6,725 nucleotides of DNA from Actinomycetota bacterium (GTDB lineage Bacteria; Actinomycetota; Acidimicrobiia; Spongiisociales; ZC4RG35). Positions within the stretch are counted from its first letter, which is position 1. Each line of letters opens with the position of its first letter. Location of the stretch: assembly GCA_022615295.1 (NCBI GenBank), contig JAKEHF010000075.1, positions 1 to 6,725 of the forward strand. The letters are read 5' to 3'. Shown here one piece after another: positions 1-5,616 of this stretch. Made by a program: the position numbers and the translations under genes. The notes below the pieces were generated by a model. The model did not search any database. It was not told the origin of the DNA and saw only the letters and a list, made by a program, of their open reading frames with translations.

Positions 1-1
1 G

Positions 2-1069
2 CGCGACCATGGCTATCTGGTGGTGATGGTCAACTCCAACCCGGTGACCGTCTCCACCGACTACGACACGAGCGACCGTCTGTATCTCGAGCCGTTGACC
101 GCGGAGCGACTGGTGGACATCTGCCGCATCGAGCGCCCAATGGGGGTGGTCGTCACCCTTGGCGGGCAGACACCCCTCACACTGGCCGGAGCCGTCGTCG
201 ACAGCGGGTTCTCCCTGCTTGGAGTCGACATGGAGACCATCGAGGTCTGCGAAGACCGGGAGTCCTTCGCCGCTCTCCTCGACGCCATCGAGGTCGCCGC
301 CCCGGTCTGGGGCAGGGCTGCCAACACGGAGCAGGCGAGGGTGGTTGCCGCCGGGATCGGCTATCCGGTGATGCTCCGACCCGACTACGTGCTTGGTGGG
401 GCCGGGATGCGGGTGGCGGCCGGCCCCGAGGAGGTGGTGTTGGATGGCCCGGTTCTCGTCGACCGTTATCTCCAGGGCGCCATCGAGCTCGATGTGGAGA
501 TCCTCGTCGACGGTGACGGCGCCTGGGTCGGGGGGATCCTCGAGCATGTCGAAGAGGCCGGGGTCCACTCGGGCGACTCGGCGTGTGTCGTCCCCGCCCC
601 CAGCGTCACCCCGGAAATCGAGGAGCGGATTCGGGATATAGCCACTCGCATCGGCGCTCGTCTCGGGGTCCGCGGGCTTCTCAACCTGCAGATGGCTCTG
701 CTTGGCGACGATCTCTACGTCCTCGAGGCCAATCCCCGCGCCAGCAGGACCCTCCCGTTCCTGGCCAAGGCCACCGGTCTCCCTCTGATCGCATGGGCCA
801 CCCGTCTCATGCTCGGGGAGAGGCTCGCAGATCTGGGTCTCCCCGACCGAGCCACCCCCACCAGGTGCTGGGCCAAAGAGCCGGTCTTCCCCACCGACCG
901 TTACCCGGGGTCGGACAGGCGTGGCCCCGAGATGCGATCGATCGGTGAGGTCATGGCGGCGGGCGATACCGTCGCCGAGGCCTACTCCAGGGCTCTCAGG
1001 GCTGCGGGACGGTCGAGACTCCCCGGCGCCGTCGGGGCCACCCTCCAGACGTTGGGGAGGACGGCGTGA
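2..1069 (+). CDS. carB: Carbamoyl-phosphate synthase large subunit, C-terminal part (5' cut by window), lacking the MGS domain
   Basis: Partial gene: the frame is open through the left edge, and the residues before the first ATG (GYLVV) continue the conserved stretch ahead of NSNPVTVSTDYDTSDRLY, so that ATG (20) is not the real start. The enzyme makes carbamoyl phosphate from bicarbonate, ammonia (from glutamine via CarA) and two ATP; this part is the second ATP-grasp unit, which phosphorylates carbamate. Visible residues matching E. coli CarB are R86 and R126 (E. coli R675, R715, same 40-residue spacing), Q230 and E242 (Q829, E841) in EANPRASRT, plus LEHVEEAGVHSGDSA and GPEMRSIGEVM. Two oddities: about 10 residues are missing between YVLGG and PVLVD relative to E. 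coli, and the protein ends about 30 residues after GEVM, so the roughly 130-residue allosteric MGS-like domain is absent. Stop TGA 1067-1069 overlaps the argC start. Its place in an arg operon suggests an arginine-dedicated synthase (inference). Confidence 0.95.
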   Translation, partial: RDHGYLVVMVNSNPVTVSTDYDTSDRLYLEPLTAERLVDICRIERPMGVVVTLGGQTPLTLAGAVVDSGFSLLGVDMETIEVCEDRESFAALLDAIEVAAPVWGRAANTEQARVVAAGIGYPVMLRPDYVLGGAGMRVAAGPEEVVLDGPVLVDRYLQGAIELDVEILVDGDGAWVGGILEHVEEAGVHSGDSACVVPAPSVTPEIEERIRDIATRIGARLGVRGLLNLQMALLGDDLYVLEANPRASRTLPFLAKATGLPLIAWATRLMLGERLADLGLPDRATPTRCWAKEPVFPTDRYPGSDRRGPEMRSIGEVMAAGDTVAEAYSRALRAAGRSRLPGAVGATLQTLGRTA

Positions 1070-2094
1070 CGGTCCACGTCGGCATACTCGGAGCCTCCGG
1101 CTACGTCGGAGCCGAGCTTCTCCGGCTCTGCGCCGGTCATCCCGACCTCGAGGCCGTCTACGCCGCGGCCTCGAGCCGGGTCGGAGTCCCGGTCGGTCAG
1201 ATCCACCCCCATCTGGCGCCGGCCTACCCGGACCTGGTATTCGGCTCGATCGACGACCTTCCCCCTGGTCTCGACCTGGTGTTCCTCGCCCTCCCCCACG
1301 GCGGCTCCCAGGATGTCGTGCCCTCAATGGACGCCGGAGTCGTCGTTGATCTCGGGGCCGACTTCAGGTTCGCCGACGCTTCGGTGTACGAGACCTGGTA
1401 CCCCGGTCCCCACCGCGCCCCCCACCTGCTCGACAACTTCGTCTTCGGCCTTGTCGAGCTCTTTCGTGACCAGCTCATCGACGCGACAGCAATCTCGGTG
1501 CCGGGGTGTTACGTGACCGCGGCCGCCCTCACCATCGCCCCACTCCTCAAGGAGGGACTCGCCTCCCCCCAGGGCATCGTCGTCGACGCCTACAGCGGCG
1601 TCACCGGTGCCGGTGGGGAGCCAAAGACAGAGACCATGTTCGCCACGGTCGCCGAGAGCCTCACCGCCTATGGTCTCCTCGACCATCGTCACACCCCCGA
1701 GATGGAAGCGGCCCTCACCGCCTACGTCGGGGAGCCGGTGAGTCTGCTGTTCACCCCGCACTTGGCGCCGACCAACCGGGGGATTCTGGCCACCTGCTAT
1801 CTCAGACCCGTCGGCGACCACCCCACCGAGGAGCTTCTCGAGGTCATGGCCGGCGCCTACAAGACCGAGCCCTTCATCGAGGTGAGCGAGCGCATCCCGG
1901 CAACCAAGGCAACCCTGGGCTCCAACTCGGTGCACATGACCGTCCGCCGCGATCTGAGAACGGGATGGATCATGGCCCTCGGTGCCCTCGACAACCTGAT
2001 GAAGGGCGCCGCCGGTCAGGCCGTGCAATGCGCCAACCTGGCGCTTGGGCTGGCCGAGACCGCCGGGCTCACCGTCACCGGGGTATACCCGTGA
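1066..2094 (+). CDS. argC: N-acetyl-gamma-glutamyl-phosphate reductase
   Basis: Third step of arginine synthesis: NADPH-dependent reduction of N-acetylglutamyl 5-phosphate to the semialdehyde, in the cytoplasm. The 342-residue length is normal for the family's long form. The N-terminal dinucleotide fold carries GILGASGYVGAELLRL (about residues 6-21). The catalytic cysteine is C148 in VPGCYVTAA. SGVTGAGGEPK and HRHTPEME (H209, the likely active-site histidine) follow, then FTPHLAPTNRGILATCYLRP near residue 230. The GTG start at 1066 is supported by the GGGGAGG ribosome binding site at 1054-1060 and by the GTGA overlap with the carB stop. The next gene, argB, overlaps its stop in the same way. 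In many actinobacteria argJ lies between argC and argB; here it is missing. No residue expected for activity is visibly lost. Confidence 0.97.
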   Translation: MTVHVGILGASGYVGAELLRLCAGHPDLEAVYAAASSRVGVPVGQIHPHLAPAYPDLVFGSIDDLPPGLDLVFLALPHGGSQDVVPSMDAGVVVDLGADFRFADASVYETWYPGPHRAPHLLDNFVFGLVELFRDQLIDATAISVPGCYVTAAALTIAPLLKEGLASPQGIVVDAYSGVTGAGGEPKTETMFATVAESLTAYGLLDHRHTPEMEAALTAYVGEPVSLLFTPHLAPTNRGILATCYLRPVGDHPTEELLEVMAGAYKTEPFIEVSERIPATKATLGSNSVHMTVRRDLRTGWIMALGALDNLMKGAAGQAVQCANLALGLAETAGLTVTGVYP

Positions 2095-2969
2095 CATCCC
2101 AGGACACCACTGCCGCCGTTCTCCGGGCCGAGGTCCTCACCGAGGCGGTCAAGTACGTCGAGAGATTCACCGGCCAGCTGGTGGTGGTCAAGATCGGCGG
2201 CGCCACGCTGACCGACCCTGTGACCGCGGACGAGCTCCTTTCCGACATCGCCATGATCCACTCCCTTGGGATGAAGCCCGTCGTGGTGCATGGCGGTGGG
2301 CCTCAGATCACCGAGTGGACCGAGAGACTCGGCCTCGAGGCGGTCTTCAGCAACGGGCACCGGGTCACCGACGCCGCCACCCTCGAGCTGGTCCGGATGG
2401 TCCTCGTCGGCAAGATCAATCGGGACATCGTCGCCGGCATCGGCCGTCACGGCGCGGTAGCCCTCGGCCTGTCCGGCGAGGACGGAGGTCTGCTCAGGGT
2501 GGTGCCGAGAAACCCCGATCTCGGCTATGTGGGGGACGTGACGGAGGTCAACTCTTCGCTGATCCAGCGGCTCCTTGACGAGGACCTGGTTCCGGTGATC
2601 GCCACGATAGGTGTCGACGGCTCGGGCCAGCCTCACAACGTGAACGCCGACCTGGGCGGGGCAGCGGTCGCCGTGGCCCTTGGCGCCCAGAAGCTGATCT
2701 ACATGACGGACGTCGACGGCCTCCTCGGCGACGCCGGCGATCCTTCATCGCTCATCAGCGAGATCGGGATCCCCGGCCTGAAGAGCCTCCTCGAGATGGG
2801 CGCCGTTACCGAGGGCATGATCCCCAAGGTCGAGGGGTGCATGGCGGCGATCGCCGGCGGTGTCCGCTCAGCCCACATCCTCAACGGGGGGATGAGGCAT
2901 GCCTTGCTTGTCGAGCTGCTCAGTGACAAGGGCGTCGGGACGATGGTCCTCCGGGAGGCCACCACGTGA
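2091..2969 (+). CDS. argB: Acetylglutamate kinase
   Basis: Second step of arginine synthesis: ATP-dependent phosphorylation of N-acetylglutamate. The product is 292 residues, an amino-acid-kinase fold. Visible motifs are VVKIGG (K34, phosphate-binding lysine), VVHGGGPQI (G68-G70), NGHRVTD, GLSGEDGGLL, NVNADLGGAAVA, YMTDVDGLL and GMIPKVEGC (K246, second catalytic lysine). About 33 residues precede KIGG, including a helix-like AAVLRAEVLTEAVKYVERF. Such an N-terminal helix is typical of hexameric, arginine-inhibited kinases and absent in the short arginine-insensitive E. coli enzyme, so feedback inhibition by arginine is likely here (inference). The GTG start at 2091 overlaps the argC stop as GTGA. 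An open frame extends upstream to 1506, but it lies inside argC and has no kinase-like sequence, so 2091 is preferred. The ribosome binding site is weak, so translation is probably coupled to argC. Confidence 0.96.
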   Translation: MTSQDTTAAVLRAEVLTEAVKYVERFTGQLVVVKIGGATLTDPVTADELLSDIAMIHSLGMKPVVVHGGGPQITEWTERLGLEAVFSNGHRVTDAATLELVRMVLVGKINRDIVAGIGRHGAVALGLSGEDGGLLRVVPRNPDLGYVGDVTEVNSSLIQRLLDEDLVPVIATIGVDGSGQPHNVNADLGGAAVAVALGAQKLIYMTDVDGLLGDAGDPSSLISEIGIPGLKSLLEMGAVTEGMIPKVEGCMAAIAGGVRSAHILNGGMRHALLVELLSDKGVGTMVLREATT

Positions 2970-4129
2970 GCCTCTCCGTGGCTGCTGCCGCCGCCGACGC
3001 CCTGATGAGCACCTATCCCGCCCCACCGGTGACGTTCGTCTCGGGCCATGGCACCGAGCTCTTCGACGACACCGGCAAGCGCTACCTCGACTTCCTCTGC
3101 GGTCTGGCGGTGACCAGCCTCGGTCACGCCCATCCCCGTGTCGCCGAGGCCATCTCCGGTCAGGCGCGAACCCTGCTCCACGTATCCAACCTGTACGGCA
3201 CCCAACCCGGACCCCGGCTGGCGGCGATGCTCAACGAGCTGCTGGGGGGTGGCGGGCGTGTCTTCTTCGCCAACTCTGGGGCCGAGGCCAACGAGGCTGC
3301 GATAAAGCTGGCACGCAAGTGGGGCGGGCCCGGCCGTCACGTGGTGCTGACGGCAGACCGCTCGTTCCATGGGCGCACGCTGGCGACACTGCATGCCACC
3401 GGGCAGCCGGAGAAGCACGCTGCCTTCCAGCCGCTGCCCGAGGGCTTCCGACATGTCCCCTGGGACGACCTCGGCGCCCTTTCCGACGCTTTGACCCCGG
3501 ATGTCGCCGCCATCCTCCTCGAGCCGATCCAGGGAGAGGGTGGGGTCCGGCCCCCCAGCGCGGGCTATCTCGAAGGCGTCCAGGCCTTATGCCGGGAGTC
3601 CGGTGTGCTGTTCATGGTCGACGAGGTGCAAACCGGGCTGGGGCGCACCGGGCGCTGGTTCGCCCATCAGCGTCACGAGGTGAGCCCAGACGTGGTCACC
3701 ATGGCCAAGGCCCTGGGCAACGGCTTCCCCATCGGCGCCGCCTGGGCTCGGGCCGAGGTGGCGGCCACCTTCCAGCCCGGGGATCATGCGACCACCTTCG
3801 GTGGTCAGCCCCTGGCGGCGGCTGCGGCGACAGCGGTGGTCGAGGTGATGATGGAGATCGACGCCCCGAAACTGGCTGTGGAGGCGGGAAAACGGCTCTC
3901 CAAGGGGCTTCGCGACCTGCCCGGTGTCGCCGGAGTCCGAGGATGCGGTCTGATGATCGCCGCAGAGTTGGAGCACATCCCCGCCGCGGAGGCGGCATCG
4001 CGGGCTCTCCAGGCAGGTCTGGTGGTGAACGCGGTCACGAAGACCGCCTTGCGTCTGACCCCACCGCTCACCGTGAGCGAAGCGGAGATCGACGAGGCCC
4101 TTGACATCCTGAGAGGGGTCCTCGTGTGA
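2966..4129 (+). CDS. argD: Acetylornithine aminotransferase (PLP-dependent, class III)
   Basis: Transfers the amino group from glutamate to N-acetylglutamate semialdehyde, giving N-acetylornithine. The 387-residue length is typical. Motifs in order: the substrate-side GLAVTSLGHAHPRV; ANSGAEANEAAIKLARKW, with S104-G105-A106 binding the PLP phosphate; SFHGRTLATLHATGQ; LEPIQGEGGV; VDEVQTGLGRTG, where D219 pairs with the PLP ring nitrogen; MAKALGNGFPIGA, where K248 forms the Schiff base; and TTFGGQPLAAAAA. The C-terminal VVNAVTKTALRLTPPLTVSEAEID is also typical. The GTG start at 2966 has GGGAGG at 2953-2958 with 7-base spacing, and overlaps the argB stop as GTGA. Enzymes of this family often also accept succinyl-diaminopimelate or ornithine, but the arg gene neighbours on both sides favour acetylornithine. 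Confidence 0.96.
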   Translation: MSLSVAAAAADALMSTYPAPPVTFVSGHGTELFDDTGKRYLDFLCGLAVTSLGHAHPRVAEAISGQARTLLHVSNLYGTQPGPRLAAMLNELLGGGGRVFFANSGAEANEAAIKLARKWGGPGRHVVLTADRSFHGRTLATLHATGQPEKHAAFQPLPEGFRHVPWDDLGALSDALTPDVAAILLEPIQGEGGVRPPSAGYLEGVQALCRESGVLFMVDEVQTGLGRTGRWFAHQRHEVSPDVVTMAKALGNGFPIGAAWARAEVAATFQPGDHATTFGGQPLAAAAATAVVEVMMEIDAPKLAVEAGKRLSKGLRDLPGVAGVRGCGLMIAAELEHIPAAEAASRALQAGLVVNAVTKTALRLTPPLTVSEAEIDEALDILRGVLV

Positions 4130-5028
4130 GACACCTGCTCGAGATCGATGACCTCGGTGGCCCCGAGCTCGAGAGAATCCTCGAGCTGTCGGACCCCGCT
4201 GCGACGAGCCGGGTCGTCGGCGACCCGGGCATCGCCCTGATCTTCGAGATGCCGTCGGCCCGTACGCGCAACTCCGCCGAGATGGCGGCGAGACAGATCG
4301 GGGCCCACCCCGTCTACATCACCGAGTCGGAGCTCGGCTTCGACACTCGGGAGACCGTCGAGGACCTAACCCGGACTCTCGCCTGCTACTACCGGGTGGT
4401 GTGCGCCCGTCTCCACGACCACGGCCTGCTCGCCCGTATGGCGGCCTTGGACGTGGTCCCGGTCGTCAATCTCCTCTCGAGCGAGTCTCATCCCCTCCAG
4501 GCGTTGGCCGACGTGCTCGCCATCCGTCAGGAGTTCGGGGCCGTCTCTGGGAGAACCGTGGTCTTCGTCGGTCCCCCCAACAACGTCTGGCGTTCGCTGT
4601 CGATGGCCGCCGGTCTGTCGGGTATGAAGGTCCGTCTCACCGTGCCCGACAACCACTATCCCAGTGAGGAGGACCTCACCCTCATCAAGGCCTGTGGGAC
4701 GGAGCTCGAGGTCTGCCACGACCCGGTGGAGGCGATGACCGGCGCCGACGTCGTCTACACCGACAAATGGGTGTCGATGAGCGACACCGTCGACGCCGCG
4801 CTGAGACACGCCGACTTCGCCCGATTCGCCGTTACCGAGACCCTGATGAGACATGCCGCCGACCATGCCATCTTCCTCCACTGTCTCCCCGCCAAACGCG
4901 GCGACGAGGTAGCGGCATCGGTCATCGACGGCCCACAGAGCAGGGTGTGGCGCCAAGCGGAGAACCGGATGCACACGACCCGCGGCGTGTTCCGGTGGCT
5001 CCTCGAGGCTGAGAGCGGGCATCGATGA
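4126..5028 (+). CDS. argF: Ornithine carbamoyltransferase
   Basis: Joins carbamoyl phosphate to ornithine, giving citrulline; CarB, encoded in the same operon, supplies the carbamoyl phosphate. The 300-residue product starts with RHLLEIDDL, as usual for the anabolic enzyme. The carbamoyl-phosphate loop reads FEMPSARTRNS (S44-A45-R46-T47-R48) where the common form is STRTR, so one threonine is replaced by alanine. Other signatures are SHPLQALADVLAI, VGPPNNVWRSLSMAA, YTDKWVSM, the ornithine-site FLHCLPAKRGDEV (H252, C253, L254, P255) and ENRMHTTRGVFRWLL at the C-terminus. HCLP and the DxWxSM-like motif separate it from aspartate carbamoyltransferase. The GTG start at 4126 follows AGGGG (4114-4118) and overlaps the argD stop as GTGA. 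The operon continues without argR, argG or argH. Confidence 0.95.
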   Translation: MRHLLEIDDLGGPELERILELSDPAATSRVVGDPGIALIFEMPSARTRNSAEMAARQIGAHPVYITESELGFDTRETVEDLTRTLACYYRVVCARLHDHGLLARMAALDVVPVVNLLSSESHPLQALADVLAIRQEFGAVSGRTVVFVGPPNNVWRSLSMAAGLSGMKVRLTVPDNHYPSEEDLTLIKACGTELEVCHDPVEAMTGADVVYTDKWVSMSDTVDAALRHADFARFAVTETLMRHAADHAIFLHCLPAKRGDEVAASVIDGPQSRVWRQAENRMHTTRGVFRWLLEAESGHR

Positions 5029-5059
5029 ATGGAGCTTCCAACGAGTCGTGGCGCCGCCG

Positions 5060-5440
5060 ATGCCAGTGACAATCGACGATGCCCGGGCGATAGCCGGCAC
5101 ACTCCCGCGCTCCTACGAAGCTCTCGTGAGCGATAGGGTCAAATTCCGTGTTGGCAACATTGTCTACGCCGCGTTCTCCCAAGACGACACGATCATGGGC
5201 TTTGCCTTCCCGCGCGAGGAACGGGAAGCCCTTGTGGCATCGGAACCAGACAAGTTCCTCATGCCCAGCCCGTCTGACATGCGGTACCGATGGGTTCAGG
5301 TCCGGCTCGATGCCATCGACGTCGACGAACTACGAGAGCTGCTCATCGACGCCTGGCGCATGTGCGTCCCGAAGAAGGTGAGCGACGCCTACGACCAAGC
5401 ACACTTCTCGGGGCCAACCGGATCCGAATCGACCGTATGA
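5060..5440 (+). CDS. YjbR/MmcQ-family protein of unknown function
   Basis: A small protein of 126 residues from the ATG at 5060. It resembles the YjbR/MmcQ family (CyaY-like fold, sometimes called DNA-binding, biochemical role unsettled). Family traits visible are the opening TIDDARAIAGTLPRSYEA, the strand-rich middle KFRVGNIVYAAFSQDD, FAFPREEREALVASEPDKF, and the closing WVQVRLDAIDVDELRELLIDAWRMCVPKKV. No membrane segment or signal peptide is seen. The start is uncertain: an in-frame GTG at 5048 has GGAG at 5031-5034, rather far upstream, whereas ATG 5060 has no clear ribosome binding site but gives the N-terminus usual for the family. It lies 31 bases behind argF (19 if GTG is used) on the same strand and may be the last gene of that transcript. 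Nothing links it to arginine synthesis; it is probably a passenger. Confidence 0.85.
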   Translation: MPVTIDDARAIAGTLPRSYEALVSDRVKFRVGNIVYAAFSQDDTIMGFAFPREEREALVASEPDKFLMPSPSDMRYRWVQVRLDAIDVDELRELLIDAWRMCVPKKVSDAYDQAHFSGPTGSESTV

Positions 5441-5479
5441 CGCATCACGTCTGACTAGCCGGTGAGTCGGTCCGCGGCG

Positions 5480-5519
5480 GCCCATAGCGGGGTTGCAGAC
5501 GTTTGGCTCCGCTATGGGC
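5480..5519 (+). terminator. Perfect 11-bp inverted repeat, possible transcription terminator
   Basis: GCCCATAGCGG (5480-5490) and its exact reverse complement CCGCTATGGGC (5509-5519) enclose an 18-base loop. G-U pairs could extend the stem inward. It lies 39 bases after the yjbR-like stop and ahead of the fic promoter, where a terminator for the arg transcript would be expected. There is no T-rich tract on the + strand after the stem (GTATTACGG follows), so a classical rho-independent terminator is not proven. U-poor hairpin terminators have been proposed in high-GC bacteria. It could instead be a protein-binding palindrome. Confidence 0.45.
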
Positions 5520-5541
5520 GTATTACGGAACCCAGCGCCTC

Positions 5542-5616
5542 TTTCGTTCCAAAAATTGACCTATTTCGGAACGAAATTAGTATATTGTTCTGGGTCTGGG
5601 ACAAAGGGGAACGAAA
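5542..5616 (+). repeat. Three copies of GGAACGAAA (one inverted, two direct), putative operators
   Basis: TTTCGTTCC at 5542-5550 is the exact reverse complement of GGAACGAAA at 5568-5576, and the same 9-mer recurs at 5608-5616, ending on the A of the fic start codon. The middle copy sits in a palindrome, TTTCG-GAA-CGAAA (5564-5576). The first copy, TTTCGTTCCAAAA, matches the reverse complement of that palindrome at 12 of 13 bases. The first two copies flank the -35 box, 5564-5576 lies in the promoter spacer, and the third covers the ribosome binding site and start codon. Offsets of 22 and 40 bases are close to whole helical turns. This layout is what a repressor binding cooperatively would use. 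The natural candidate is the Fic protein itself, through its C-terminal winged helix (inference). Confidence 0.6.
5556..5586 (+). promoter_or_regulatory. Probable sigma-70-type promoter of the fic gene
   Basis: TTGACC (5556-5561) matches the -35 consensus at five of six bases. Two -10 candidates follow: TAGTAT (5578-5583, 16-base spacer, four matches) and TATATT (5581-5586, 19-base spacer, five matches). The surrounding 5541-5600 counts to 23 G+C of 60, a sharp AT-rich island in a GC-rich window. A start site near 5590-5593 would leave a short leader with the ribosome binding site AAAGGGGA (5603-5610), five bases before ATG 5616. Confidence 0.6.

Noticed and set aside
1040..1100. A frameshift explaining the missing MGS domain of CarB
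   Set aside because: The start of argC, with its GASGYVGAEL motif, follows at once, and the plus-strand frame overlapping it (921-1349) shows no MGS-like sequence.
1506..2090. Upstream extension of the argB frame from 1506
   Set aside because: It lies within argC, reads as an Arg/His/Pro-rich shadow, and ArgB homology begins just after the GTG at 2091.
1324..2097. Long open frame on the minus strand (257 codons) inside argC
   Set aside because: Antisense to a clear argC; composition is a mirror of GC-rich codon bias and no family is recognisable. The same holds for minus-strand frames at 2016-2636, 2699-3454 and 4366-5100.
2899..4104. Plus-strand open frame of 401 codons overlapping argD
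   Set aside because: Out-of-frame shadow rich in Arg, Gly and Pro, with no motif; argD in the other frame has every PLP-enzyme signature.
5441..5615. Class I Fic toxin-antitoxin pair
   Set aside because: No credible antitoxin ORF lies upstream, and the inhibitory motif is inside the Fic protein itself (S74 to G79).
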